Source of the DNA: Syntrophales bacterium
GTDB taxonomy: Bacteria > Desulfobacterota > Syntrophia > Syntrophales > UBA5619
NCBI GenBank assembly: GCA_023229765.1
Contig: JALNYO010000014.1
Location: 28,550-92,549 of the forward strand
Length of the DNA: 64,000 nucleotides
Direction of reading: 5' to 3'
In this document: positions 26,254 to 34,892 of the stretch, piece by piece
Numbering within the stretch: position 1 is the first letter of the stretch
Layout: each line of letters begins with the position of its first letter
The notes under the pieces: generated by a model
The model's database searches: none
Told to the model about the DNA's origin: nothing
The model's input: the letters and a program-made list of their open reading frames with translations, nothing else
Position numbers and translations under genes: made by a program

Positions 26254-26437
26254 CATTTAGGAAAGGCCATGATGAAAGAAGAACGGGAAAGACAGGGTGT
26301 GTTCTGAGTCATAGCGGAAAGAACAGTTATGAGGAGGAGTAATGGTTACTTTCCTTCCCTTGATGGTGGGATTTGGTTGTAAAATATTTCATAATAAAAT
26401 ACAATGAATGCAAAGAAAATAGATTGGAGGATACGTT
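26254..26437. other. Gap with two small gene relics before the toxin-antitoxin pair
   Basis: No full gene. Two very short frames with good ribosome sites are present: 26269-26307 (MMKEERERQGVF) after AGGAAAGG and 26342-26407 (MVTFLPLMVGFGCKIF and on) after GAGGAGGAG. Both look like leftover gene ends or starts rather than real peptides. The TA promoter lies at the end of the gap. Confidence 0.35.
26377..26405 (+). promoter_or_regulatory. Promoter of the toxin-antitoxin operon
   Basis: TTGTAA (26377-26382), a 17-bp spacer and TACAAT (26400-26405) give a good sigma-70 promoter 33 bp before the antitoxin ATG. The spacer region is an imperfect AT-rich inverted repeat (GTAAAATATT against AATAAAATAC), a plausible autoregulatory operator. 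Confidence 0.6.
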
Positions 26438-26665
26438 ATGCCGAAAGCCGTTAAAATATCCGATGAACTGGCAAGCAACGCGGCGATATTTGCCGGCGTC
26501 GAAGGCCGGTCGCTTGCCGGCCAGGTGGAGTACTGGGCAAAGTTGGGAAGGGTGGCGGATGAAAACGCCGATCTTCCGGTCTCCCTGATCAAGGAGATCC
26601 TCATCGCCCGAGCCCAGGCGCAAAGCGGATTGAAGACGCCCTATGTCTTTGGTGAAGGCGAATGA
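26438..26665 (+). CDS. ParD-like antitoxin
   Basis: Type II antitoxin of 75 residues that should bind both its promoter DNA and the toxin. Seen: N-terminal AVKISDELASNAAIFAGVEGRSLAGQVE-type ribbon-helix-helix signature (VKISDELA, then RSLAGQVEYWAKLGR), which is the ParD-like family pattern, and an acidic C-terminal tail. RBS TGGAGG lies before ATG 26438. It overlaps the toxin gene by 4 bp (ATGA), the usual arrangement. The pair sits inside the signalling region between a GGDEF-EAL gene and a kinase. Confidence 0.85.
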   Translation: MPKAVKISDELASNAAIFAGVEGRSLAGQVEYWAKLGRVADENADLPVSLIKEILIARAQAQSGLKTPYVFGEGE

Positions 26666-26943
26666 GCCGGCAGGTCTCCCAGTCCCCCCTTTTTGAGAGG
26701 AAGAAGAAGCATCTGACAAGGGATGAGATATCCGTTCTGGATGAAGAGATTCGGCGCATCTGCGAAACGCCCGAGATCGGCGAGGTGAAAAAGGGGGATC
26801 TGACAGGCGTTTCCGTTCACAAATTCAAGGTCCGGGACAGATTGTTTCTTCTGGCCTATGAATTCGATGAAAAGGAAATTCTTCTGCTTGCCTTGGGCGC
26901 GTATGAGAATTTCTATCGCGATCTGAAGCGCTATTTGGCTTAA
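26662..26943 (+). CDS. RelE/ParE-type toxin
   Basis: Type II toxin of 93 residues, expected to act as an mRNA interferase or gyrase poison and to be neutralised by the overlapping ParD-like antitoxin. Seen: SPLFERKKKHLTRDEISVLDEEI (helix pair), then GDLTGVSVHKFKV and LFLLAYEFDE, the RelE/ParE beta-sheet core, ending in LLLALGAYENFYRDLKRYL. The ...GxxxNFYRDL ending is that of the HigB/RelE-like subgroup that pairs with ParD-like antitoxins. Complete and apparently functional. Confidence 0.85.
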   Translation: MSRQVSQSPLFERKKKHLTRDEISVLDEEIRRICETPEIGEVKKGDLTGVSVHKFKVRDRLFLLAYEFDEKEILLLALGAYENFYRDLKRYLA

Positions 26944-27101
26944 GGGAGGTTTTGATCGCAAGCTGGGGCTCTACTGGCAACAGGCAACTGCGTTGAAAGA
27001 GCAGGAGGATCGCCGCGAAAATGAACTCGTTTACGGAATACATCAGGGAGATCAGGAAGAGCCTTGAAAAGGCTGAATAACAGTTCAATCCATGAGGGAT
27101 T
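26944..27101. other. Intergenic relic region
   Basis: 158 bp without a real gene. A small frame at 27021-27080 (MNSFTEYIREIRKSLEKAE) and an overlapping frame encoding WQQATALKEQEDRRENEL look like the tail of a lost gene. No promoter or hairpin is convincing. Confidence 0.3.
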
Positions 27102-29993
27102 ATGATTATGAAAATGCGCAATCGATCTTCTTATCCTGATTCTCCTCATCCCGGTCACGGGCGTCCAAGCGACTGGATTGCCAAGCCTTATTCCATAATT
27201 TTCACCGGTGTCGTCTTCTTCACTTTAATCTTTGGGATCGCCGTTTTTCAGGGCTGGCGGCAATTTGAAACCACAAGGCGCAATGCCCTGACTGCTGATA
27301 AGACAACCGCAAATCTCCTCGCAGACCTCATCCTGGAGCACAACAAAGCAAACATAGGAATCCTCCAGTCCTATGCTCATCGGCCTCTATTCATCGCTGC
27401 CGTGAAGAATAAGGACCTTGCAAGGGTTTACAGGCACCTGTCCGCCCTCAAAAAGAATGCCGAGATCGACCTGACCTTCGTCACGGACAAACGCGGCCTT
27501 CTCTGGGCGAATTTCCCTTTGTTTCCGGAAGCTATCGGGAAGAACCTCTCGAACCGTGACTGGTATAAAGGAATCAGTTCCCATTGGAAACCTTACATTT
27601 CCACCGTCTCTAAACTGATTGTCGGGGATAAACCACTGGCGGTATCCGTCTGCGTCCCCATATTCGATGAAAAAGAAAGGGGCATCGGGATACTCGGAAG
27701 CTCCCAACGACTTGGTTTTCTTGTTGACACCATCGAGCGGGTGCCTTTCAGCCCCTATACGACCGTGAACGTGATCGACCGGACGGGGAAGCTCCTTTAC
27801 AGCAACAAATTTCCTTATCAGGAAAGCATTGCGGATTATCGATTTTTCCCGATCCTTGAAACGGCGGTAAAGGAAAAAAAACAGCAGATCGAAATGAACG
27901 ATCCGCAGAAAGATCATCAGAAAAGTTATCTCACCGTTGTTCCCATGGGGGACATCGGGTGGTCGGTCATCATTGAGAGATCCCTGAGAGACATTTATCG
28001 TTCGGAATTCGGACGTTTTATCGAGATAGGGGCTATTTCCTTCCTTTTGTTCCTCCTGATCATTTTCTTTCTGATTTATCTGAGAAAAGTTTCCCTGTTC
28101 AGAAAAACTGAGGGACTCCTGCAAGCCGAGACAAAGCTTCGGCAGAGTGAGGAAAATTTCCATCATTCTCTGGATGACTCACCGATGGGGGTGCGCATCG
28201 TAACAGAAGAAGGTAAGACCATTTATGCCAACCGTGCTATTCTGGATATCTATGGCTACGACAGCAGGGAGGATTTGGAAACAACTCCCGTGGAAAAGCG
28301 CTATACCCCGGAAAGCCATGCCGACTTCCTGATCAGAAGAGAGAAGAGACAGCAAGGGGTTGATGTCCCGTCGGAATATACCATAAACATCATCCGGAAA
28401 GATGGCGAAGTCCGTCACCTCCTGGTATTACGCAGGGAAGTATTATGGGATGGTGAAAGACAGTTTCAAGTCTTGTACAACGACATCACCGATCGCAAGC
28501 GGGCCGAGATGGTGCTGCGGGAGAGCGAGGAGCGTTTGCGAACGATTATTGAGGCGAGTCTGGATGCCATCATCGCTGTGAACGTCGAGGGCCGGCTCAT
28601 TCTTTTCAACGGCGCAGCCCAGGAGTTATTCCAGTATTCCGAGGAAGAAGCCTTGAATCAACCGGCCGACATCCTGCTGCGGGAGGAAATAGGTAAAATC
28701 CATCAAGAAAGGTTGGAAAAGTTCTTGAAAAGGGGTGTCGGACAATGCGGTCACATCGGAAGACGAATGGAAAAGCTTTTTCGCCGTAAGGACGGCTCCC
28801 TGTTTGAGGCCGAAGTCTCCATGTCGGGGGGCCGCTTTAATGGGCTGCGCCTGGTGGTCCTTGCGATTCACGACATTACCTCCCGCAAGAAGACAGAGGA
28901 GACGCTGAGGGAGAGCGAGATACGTTATCGTGAGCTTTTCGACAATATCAGCAGCGGTGTTGCCATCTACGAAGTAATGAACAACGGCAACGATTTTATC
29001 TTCAAGGATTTCAATCGAGCCGGTGAGCGGCTGGATGGCGACCGGAAAGAGGATATCATCGGAAAGAGCATCTATCAAGTCCGGCAGGGGATCAGGGAGT
29101 ATGGACTATTAGAAGTGTTCAAGCGGGTTTGGGCGACCGGAATTCCCGAGCATTACGCAGCCAAGTTTTACCAGGATGAACAATTGCAGGGTTGGTACGA
29201 AAACTTTGTCTATCGACTTCCCTCCGGCGAGATCGTTGCTGTATATGATGACATCACCGAACGCAAGCGGGCGGAGGAGGAATTGAGGACTTCTCGTGCG
29301 CAGTTACGGGCACTTGCCGCGCGACTGCAACAGATACGTGAAGAAGAGAGACTCATGGTTGCGCGAGAAATTCATGACGAAATGGGGGGGGGACTTACCG
29401 GGCTGAAGATGGATCTCTCATGGCTGTTTGGCAAAATGGGCGGCGCAGACACGTCTGAAGAGCGCGTTGCCTTGATGGACAGGATTCAGACAGCGAATGC
29501 GTTGATAGATCAAATGATCCATATAGTACGCCGTATATCCACGGATTTGCGGCCATTCGTTTTAGACGATTTAGGGCTGATAGCAGCTCTGGAGTGGCAG
29601 TTGTCGGAATTTACGAGTCGCACTGAAATTTCGCATGAGTTCGCCACAACCTTCAAAGATGTTAACATGGAAGAGGACACAGCCATTGCCGTGTTTCGCA
29701 TCTTTCAGGAAGCGCTCACGAACGTGGTGCGACACGCCCGGGCAACAAAGGTTGCCGTCGTTTTACGAGAGGGTGAGCGAAGTCTTTTCGGGGAAGAAAG
29801 TTTTGTTCTTGAGATCAGGGACAACGGCCGGGGAATCACAGAGGAGGAAATTCTGCATCCCAAATCTCTCGGTCTGCTTGGCATGAAAGAACGTGTTCTA
29901 ACTTTTAGAGGAAAACTCTCAATTTCTGGTGAGCCCGGTGGAGGGACAGCCCTGGTCCTGCAAATACCCCGAAAGCAGGGAGACGCATCATGA
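27102..29993 (+). CDS. Sensor histidine kinase, dCache-like sensor with three PAS domains and NarL-type kinase core
   Basis: Membrane sensor kinase of 963 residues. Seen: helix at about 27-50, an extracytoplasmic dCache-like domain (about 60-300; WYKGISSHWKPYIST and AVSVCVPIFDEKERGIGILG), a second helix near 305-330, three PAS domains (about 345-465, 470-595 and 605-715), and the HisKA_3 core with AREIHDEMGGG, His758, followed by an ATPase domain with DNGRGITEEE and GLLGMKERV. Its first PAS is very similar to that of the kinase at 17883 (GVRIVTxEGxTIYANRA, then RYTPES), so they are paralogues. Its stop overlaps ATG 29990 of a collapsed response regulator, so it is now an orphan kinase. Confidence 0.92.
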   Translation: MIMKMRNRSSYPDSPHPGHGRPSDWIAKPYSIIFTGVVFFTLIFGIAVFQGWRQFETTRRNALTADKTTANLLADLILEHNKANIGILQSYAHRPLFIAAVKNKDLARVYRHLSALKKNAEIDLTFVTDKRGLLWANFPLFPEAIGKNLSNRDWYKGISSHWKPYISTVSKLIVGDKPLAVSVCVPIFDEKERGIGILGSSQRLGFLVDTIERVPFSPYTTVNVIDRTGKLLYSNKFPYQESIADYRFFPILETAVKEKKQQIEMNDPQKDHQKSYLTVVPMGDIGWSVIIERSLRDIYRSEFGRFIEIGAISFLLFLLIIFFLIYLRKVSLFRKTEGLLQAETKLRQSEENFHHSLDDSPMGVRIVTEEGKTIYANRAILDIYGYDSREDLETTPVEKRYTPESHADFLIRREKRQQGVDVPSEYTINIIRKDGEVRHLLVLRREVLWDGERQFQVLYNDITDRKRAEMVLRESEERLRTIIEASLDAIIAVNVEGRLILFNGAAQELFQYSEEEALNQPADILLREEIGKIHQERLEKFLKRGVGQCGHIGRRMEKLFRRKDGSLFEAEVSMSGGRFNGLRLVVLAIHDITSRKKTEETLRESEIRYRELFDNISSGVAIYEVMNNGNDFIFKDFNRAGERLDGDRKEDIIGKSIYQVRQGIREYGLLEVFKRVWATGIPEHYAAKFYQDEQLQGWYENFVYRLPSGEIVAVYDDITERKRAEEELRTSRAQLRALAARLQQIREEERLMVAREIHDEMGGGLTGLKMDLSWLFGKMGGADTSEERVALMDRIQTANALIDQMIHIVRRISTDLRPFVLDDLGLIAALEWQLSEFTSRTEISHEFATTFKDVNMEEDTAIAVFRIFQEALTNVVRHARATKVAVVLREGERSLFGEESFVLEIRDNGRGITEEEILHPKSLGLLGMKERVLTFRGKLSISGEPGGGTALVLQIPRKQGDAS

Positions 29994-30046
29994 TCAAGGT
30001 GATTGTCGTCGATAACAACCGACTGAAGAGCAGATTGATCGAGTAG
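29990..30046 (+). pseudogene. Collapsed NarL-type response regulator, 18-codon scar
   Basis: The frame starting at ATG 29990, overlapping the kinase stop (ATGA), encodes MIKVIVVDNNRLKSRLIE and stops. The first 12 residues match the start of a receiver domain (compare MIQVIIVDDHPV at 21704); the last residues match the very end of the intact regulator (KNRLIE and stop). Everything between, about 190 codons, is gone. From 30031 on the sequence is identical to the intact gene's end. It is best read as a regulator reduced by deletion or by recombination with its paralogue. Confidence 0.85.
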
Positions 30047-30122
30047 AATCAGCAAATCCCTACAAAAAAATCAGCATTCCCTTACAGACAAGCGGTTTCC
30101 AGATGCGATAGCATTAAATCGT
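30031..30122. repeat. 92-bp perfect direct repeat, copy 2 (with 22318-22409)
   Basis: Identical to 22318-22409. Here it carries the end of the collapsed regulator and the leader just before the first gene of the Wsp-like operon. The tandem 17-mers lie at 30048-30064 and 30070-30086, ahead of the RBS GGGAGG at 30123-30128. Confidence 0.95.
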
Positions 30123-30136
30123 GGGAGGTGTGCATC

Positions 30137-30574
30137 ATGGAATCCCGCCGATCACAGATCGTTTTAAAACGGTCATCACCTGTTTTAAGGAAAGAGGTTG
30201 GCATGAAGGTATTTCTTGTTGATGATTCAGCTATTGTGCTCGAAAAACTGGCGGCCATGCTCTCCGGCATCGACGGCGTCGAAATCGCCGGGCAGGCCCT
30301 GAATGCGCGCGATGCGATCCAATCCATTGTGAAACTGAACCCCGATGTGGTGATCCTGGACATCCGCCTGAATGACGGCGGCAACGGAATGGATGTTTTA
30401 AAACGGATCAAAAAGGAAATTCCGTCGCCCATCGTCATCATGCTTACGAACTATCCCTATCCGCAGTATCGGGAAAAGTGTCAGGCCCTGGGCGCCGATT
30501 ACTTCTTCGACAAGGTGACGGAAATCGAGAAGATTTACGACACCTTCAAACAATTGCTGAGGGATAAACCTTAA
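30137..30574 (+). CDS. CheY-like single-domain response regulator
   Basis: Stand-alone receiver domain. Seen: VFLVDDSAIVLEKL near the start of the domain, phospho-acceptor Asp in VVILDIRLNDGG (Asp53 counted from ATG 30203), and LTNYPYPQYREKC in the switch region; the usual Lys region reads FFDKVTEIEK. No output domain. RBS GGGAGG at 30123-30128 supports ATG 30137, which adds 22 residues; ATG 30203, preceded by AAAGAGG, matches the domain edge and is equally plausible. It is the first gene of the chemosensory operon, 17 bp before cheW, and may be a phosphate sink or an output for the CheA. Confidence 0.87.
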   Translation: MESRRSQIVLKRSSPVLRKEVGMKVFLVDDSAIVLEKLAAMLSGIDGVEIAGQALNARDAIQSIVKLNPDVVILDIRLNDGGNGMDVLKRIKKEIPSPIVIMLTNYPYPQYREKCQALGADYFFDKVTEIEKIYDTFKQLLRDKP

Positions 30575-30591
30575 AGGGGACCTTATAGGAC

Positions 30592-31089
30592 ATGCAAGAG
30601 GTATCTGTCATGAAAGGCGATGTCGATCTGGTCATTTTTATCCTTGATGAGAGCCGTTTTGCCTTGAAGCTCTCTGCTGTGGAGAGGGTGGTGCGTATCG
30701 TCGAGATCACGTTGCTCCCCAAGGCGCCGGATATCGTACTTGGGATCATCGATGTTCAAGGCGGGATCATTCCGGTTATCGACGTGCGAAAGCGTTTCCG
30801 TTTTCCAAAGCGCGAGACGCAATTGAACGATCAGCTCGTCATTGCCCGAACGGTAAAAAGAACCGTCGCCCTGCTGGCGGATGATGTGACCGGCGTCATG
30901 GCCTGTCCGGTAGAGCGGATCGTGGAGGGTGAAAAGGTGGTCTCCGGGATGGCGTTTGTGCAGGGCATTGTAAAGATCGATGATGGTATGATTCTCATAC
31001 ACGACCTCGATACTTTTCTCTCCCTGGATGAGGAGCAGCGGCTGGATGACGCGCTCCGGGAATCCGCCGGTTTGGGGAAAAAGGGATGA
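30592..31089 (+). CDS. CheW-type coupling protein (WspB-like)
   Basis: Cytosolic adaptor that joins the chemoreceptor to the CheA kinase. Seen: FILDESRFALKLSAVERVVR, LPKAPDIVLGIIDVQGGIIPVIDVRKRF near residue 48, and a C-terminal FVQGIVKIDDGMILIHDLDTFL, a full CheW fold of ~150 residues. Start could be ATG 30592 or ATG 30610, the latter preceded by AAGAGG. It overlaps the next gene by 4 bp. In the Wsp system of Pseudomonas the order CheW, CheR-TPR, CheW is also found, which supports assignment as the first CheW. Confidence 0.9.
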   Translation: MQEVSVMKGDVDLVIFILDESRFALKLSAVERVVRIVEITLLPKAPDIVLGIIDVQGGIIPVIDVRKRFRFPKRETQLNDQLVIARTVKRTVALLADDVTGVMACPVERIVEGEKVVSGMAFVQGIVKIDDGMILIHDLDTFLSLDEEQRLDDALRESAGLGKKG

Positions 31090-32591
31090 AAGCCATGCCT
31101 GCCGAGATCTCCCGCGAAACGCTGGCCCGGCTCAGTGAACATCTGAAGAGACAGATGGGTCTCTATTTTCCGGAAAACCGCTGGGACGAACTCCGGGAAA
31201 AAATGGCCCAGGCCATGAAGGATTTTGATTGCCAGGATCTGAGCGGTTTTATCGAGAGGCTCATGTCGACCCCGCTGAGCAGGCAAGAAATCGAGATGCT
31301 GGCGAGTCATCTCACGATCAGTGAAACCTACTTCTGGCGCGAGCCGCGGGTCTTTGAGGCCCTTGAGAAACAGATTCTGCCGGAACTGATTCGTGTGCGG
31401 GAAAAGGGCGAGAGGCGTCTGAGAATCTGGAGCGCGGGCTGTGCGAGCGGTGAGGAGCCGTACTCCATTGCGATTGCGCTGCGTAGAGCGCTCCCTGTCC
31501 CGGAAGATTGGCGGATCACCATCCTGGCGACGGACATCAACCCCGGAATTCTGCGCCGGGCGACGGCCGGCGTGTACGGCCAATGGTCGTTCCGCGGCTT
31601 GCCCAAGCGGCTCAAGGAAGAATGCTTTCACCGCAAAGAGGATGGCCGGTTTGAGATTCTCCCGGAGATCCGGAAGATGGTTACGTTCACCTACCTGAAT
31701 CTGGTGGAAGACCTCTATCCCTTGCCGCTGAACAACACCAACGCGATGGATCTCATCTTCTGCCGGAATGTGCTGATGTATTTTACACCGGAGCGCGCCG
31801 TCCAGGTCGGACAGAGACTTTACAACTCTCTTGTGGACGACGGTTGGCTGATGGTCGGCGCCAGCGAACTTTCCCAGTTCACCTTTCCTCAATTCGCGTC
31901 GGTACATTTCCCTGGGGCGATTGTCTATCGGAAGGAAACCGGGAAATCTCGACCGTCTGAGGTTTTTCGCCCTGACGGGATTTCCTCTCCAAAAGAGAAG
32001 GTTCAACCGGCAGGAGAATCCGCGACCGGGATTGGAAAGGCGGCGGGGCTGCCCCTATTGCGCGAAAAAACACGGATACAGGTGGTCGAGAGCGCATCAC
32101 CCAAGCAGGCCGCATACGCGGAGGTCTTGGATCGATCCGTGCAGGGCCGTGACATGGCTGCGCCGGTCAAGCAGCAGGGCGAGGAGGCAACGTTTGATAT
32201 TACGTTCAGGATCCGGGCGCTTGCCGACCAGGGAAAACTGGCAGAGGCATTGTCGGCATGTGACGAAGCCATCGCTGCCGACAAGCTCGATCCCGAGATG
32301 CATTATCTGCGCGCCGCCATTCTTCAAGAGCTAAATGAGCACGGAGAAGCAATTGCTGCGCTCAAGCGCGCGCTCTATCTCGATCCGAAGTTTGTGCCGG
32401 CGCATTTCGCCATCGGCAATCTGATGCTGCGCCAGGGTAATGCGCGAGCGGCGAAGAAGAGTTTTGAGAACGTGCTTGCGCTCCTGAGTGCGTGTCGGGC
32501 GGAGGATATCCTGCCCGAATTGGAGGGGCTGACGGCGGGCAGGTGCAGGGAAATCATCCACGCCACCATCCGGATAGGGGCATCGGCATGA
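31086..32591 (+). CDS. CheR-type methyltransferase with C-terminal TPR (WspC-like)
   Basis: S-adenosylmethionine-dependent methyltransferase that methylates glutamates of the chemoreceptor. Seen: N-terminal CheR helices (residues 1-70), LTISETYFWREPRVFEALE near 78, SAM-binding SAGCASGEEPYSIAIAL near 118, TDINPGILRRA, and FCRNVLMYFTP near 224. After a ~90-residue linker, residues ~365-485 form about three TPR repeats (AIAALKRALYLDPKFVPAHFAIG). CheR-TPR proteins are typical of alternative-function and Wsp-type systems, not of flagellar chemotaxis. Overlaps its neighbours by 4 bp at both ends. Confidence 0.93.
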   Translation: MKAMPAEISRETLARLSEHLKRQMGLYFPENRWDELREKMAQAMKDFDCQDLSGFIERLMSTPLSRQEIEMLASHLTISETYFWREPRVFEALEKQILPELIRVREKGERRLRIWSAGCASGEEPYSIAIALRRALPVPEDWRITILATDINPGILRRATAGVYGQWSFRGLPKRLKEECFHRKEDGRFEILPEIRKMVTFTYLNLVEDLYPLPLNNTNAMDLIFCRNVLMYFTPERAVQVGQRLYNSLVDDGWLMVGASELSQFTFPQFASVHFPGAIVYRKETGKSRPSEVFRPDGISSPKEKVQPAGESATGIGKAAGLPLLREKTRIQVVESASPKQAAYAEVLDRSVQGRDMAAPVKQQGEEATFDITFRIRALADQGKLAEALSACDEAIAADKLDPEMHYLRAAILQELNEHGEAIAALKRALYLDPKFVPAHFAIGNLMLRQGNARAAKKSFENVLALLSACRAEDILPELEGLTAGRCREIIHATIRIGASA

Positions 32592-33223
32592 AGAAGGATA
32601 TAGTTACAACTCCCCAGGAGGAAGGTACGAACATAAACTGGAGCGAAATCCTGCAGCAGGTGGAGAAGGCGCGGGAGTCGCTGGAGCGGGGGGCGGCGCC
32701 GACCCCGAAGGAAAAGGGCGCCATACTCAAAGCGCGGGCGCGAGTCCTGGCGCGGGGAACGGAGGAAGCCGGTGCTGCCCGGGAATTCCTCGACATCATC
32801 GAATTCAGCTTGGCGGCCGAAACGTACGGTATCGAGTCCGCGTTTGTCCGCGAAGTCTATCCGCTGAAAGATTTCATGCCGCTGCCCGGCACGCCGCCCT
32901 TTGTACTCGGCATCGTCAACGTGCGCGGACAGATTCTTTCGGTGATTGATCTCAAGAAATTCTTTAATCTCCCGGAAAAGGGTCTGGGACAGCTCAACAA
33001 GGTGATCATCATCCGTAACGATCGGATGGAATTCGGGATCCTGGCGGACGACGTTCTCAATGCGCGCCCCATCCCGCTGGAAACGGTTCAGACGGTCCCC
33101 CCGACCGTCACCGGGATCGGCGCAGGGTATCTGAAGGGAGTGGTTGGCGGGCGGATGATCATCCTCGATGTGAAAAAAATTCTGGGCGACGAGAAGATCG
33201 TCGTGCACCAGGAGGCGGATTAA
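32588..33223 (+). CDS. Second CheW-type coupling protein (WspD-like)
   Basis: Adaptor with an extra N-terminal region. Residues 1-70 are charged and helical (WSEILQQVEKARESLERG); residues ~75-205 are a CheW domain with FLDIIEFSLAAETYGI, PLPGTPPFVLGIVNVRGQILSVIDLKKFF and GRMIILDVKKIL. ATG 32588 overlaps the CheR stop (ATGA) and is preferred over the longer upstream frame. Two different CheW proteins in one operon flanking a CheR-TPR is the WspB-WspC-WspD pattern. 32 bp separate it from the receptor gene, which has its own RBS. Confidence 0.93.
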   Translation: MKKDIVTTPQEEGTNINWSEILQQVEKARESLERGAAPTPKEKGAILKARARVLARGTEEAGAAREFLDIIEFSLAAETYGIESAFVREVYPLKDFMPLPGTPPFVLGIVNVRGQILSVIDLKKFFNLPEKGLGQLNKVIIIRNDRMEFGILADDVLNARPIPLETVQTVPPTVTGIGAGYLKGVVGGRMIILDVKKILGDEKIVVHQEAD

Positions 33224-33255
33224 AATATCTCATCTTTTCGAAGGAGGAATCTACC

Positions 33256-34887
33256 ATGAAATGGTTCATTAATCTATCAACCCGCGCGAAACTCATTCTT
33301 GGTTTTGGCGCGATGTGGCTCCTGCTGGCGATCGTGATCCTCACGGCCTACCTGAGCATCACGGGAATCTCACAATCTGAGAAAGAGCTGCACGAAGTCA
33401 ATTATTCCAAGGCGCTCGACCTCCGTCAACTAAGGGCCCACATAAACTTACAGCATGGACAGATATTGGAGATGATGGTGACCACCGACCAGTCAAGGTG
33501 GAAAACAAATGAACAGCTAATCCATGAGCGCGCCCAGCAAATCGACGAGATTGTCGAAAGACTGCTAAAAACCGATCCGGATCCCGAGTGCCAGAAACGG
33601 CTCAAGGAAATTAAGAATACTTTGGCGGCGTATCGTCAAACGCGGGAGGAACAGATCGCCTTCATCCGCCAGGGAAAGATGGGAAAGGCGATAGAATTGG
33701 GATTTGGCGTTCAGGGCGAAAACATCGCCAAGATCCGATCTCTCGCCCAGGAACTGGGAGACAAGGAGGACAAGGAGGTAGACGAACGAATGGCGGCTGA
33801 CATGCAGACAGCGAAGCAGTCAGTCATTCTCTTTGCGTTTGTTGGATTGGTTGCTTTTCTCCTGGGCAGCGGGATGATCGTGTTCCTAAGTCACACCATC
33901 GCCAGGCCGCTAATCGGCATCTCAAAAGTTGCACAGCAAATCGCAGCCGGCGATTTATCTGTCAGCGTTCCTGCAGACCAGCGAACAGACGAGATAGGTG
34001 CGTTGGCCCAAGCCTTTCGGCAGATGGTGGAGAATCTGCGCCGCTCAACCGCAGATATTTCCGAAGCCGTCAACCTGCTCGGTTCATCGGCGAGCGAGAT
34101 TCTGGCAGCCACCACTCAGGTTGCTTCCGGCACCGCCGAAACGGCTACCGCCATCAGCGAGACCACGACTACGGTGGAAGAGGTCCGACAAGCCGCGCAA
34201 CTCTCCTCGCAAAAGGCAAAAAATGTCTCCGACAATGCGCAGCGCGTCGCCGAGGTAACTCAAACCGGCCAGAAAGCCGTCGAAGAAACAGCCGCCGTCA
34301 TGCGCCATATCCGCGACCAGATGGAGTCCATCGCCCAGACCATTGTCCGCTTGAGCGAGCAAGGCCAATCCATCGGCGGCATCATCGCCTCCGTAACCGA
34401 CATTGCCGACCAGTCCAACCTGCTCGCGGTCAACGCCGCCATTGAAGCCGCCAAGGCCGGAGAACAGGGTAAGGGATTTGCGGTGGTGGCGCAGGAGATC
34501 AAGAGCCTGGCGGAGCAGTCCAAGCAGGCCACTGCTCAGGTGCGCAGCATCCTGAGCGAGGTGCAGAAGGCAACCAGCGCCGCGGTGATGGCGACGGAGC
34601 AGGGGAGCAAGGCCGTGGATGCGGGGGTAAAGCAGTCGGCGCAGTCAGGAGAAGCGATCCGGGCGTTGGCGGAGAGCACCGGGGAGGCGGTGCAGGCGGC
34701 AACCCAGATCGTGGCGTCCAGTCAGCAGCAGGTGGTGGGGATGGATCAGATCGGGACAGCCATGGAAAACATCAATCAAGCCGGGGCGGAGACTGCGGCC
34801 AGCATGAGGCAAGCGGAAGTGTCGGCGCAGAACCTGCATGAGTTGGGACAGAAACTGAAGCGGCTGGTGGAACAGTATAAAATCTGA
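33256..34887 (+). CDS. Methyl-accepting chemotaxis protein (WspA-like receptor)
   Basis: Inner-membrane chemoreceptor of 543 residues. Seen: first membrane helix at about 10-34, a periplasmic four-helix-bundle region (about 35-190), second helix at about 193-216, HAMP (about 217-270), and a long cytoplasmic signalling hairpin with its tip around IADQSNLLAVNAAIEAAKAGEQGKGF, positions 34402-34479. Tip sequence is the universal one for kinase contact. No C-terminal pentapeptide tether for CheR/CheB is visible, consistent with the TPR-bearing CheR. RBS AAGGAGG lies before ATG 33256. In Wsp systems the receptor is first; here it is fourth or fifth. Confidence 0.95.
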   Translation: MKWFINLSTRAKLILGFGAMWLLLAIVILTAYLSITGISQSEKELHEVNYSKALDLRQLRAHINLQHGQILEMMVTTDQSRWKTNEQLIHERAQQIDEIVERLLKTDPDPECQKRLKEIKNTLAAYRQTREEQIAFIRQGKMGKAIELGFGVQGENIAKIRSLAQELGDKEDKEVDERMAADMQTAKQSVILFAFVGLVAFLLGSGMIVFLSHTIARPLIGISKVAQQIAAGDLSVSVPADQRTDEIGALAQAFRQMVENLRRSTADISEAVNLLGSSASEILAATTQVASGTAETATAISETTTTVEEVRQAAQLSSQKAKNVSDNAQRVAEVTQTGQKAVEETAAVMRHIRDQMESIAQTIVRLSEQGQSIGGIIASVTDIADQSNLLAVNAAIEAAKAGEQGKGFAVVAQEIKSLAEQSKQATAQVRSILSEVQKATSAAVMATEQGSKAVDAGVKQSAQSGEAIRALAESTGEAVQAATQIVASSQQQVVGMDQIGTAMENINQAGAETAASMRQAEVSAQNLHELGQKLKRLVEQYKI

Positions 34888-34892
34888 AGCGG

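Noticed and set aside
30831..32006. 391-codon minus-strand frame opposite the CheR gene
   Set aside because: No domain recognised, and it overlaps two clear genes on the other strand.
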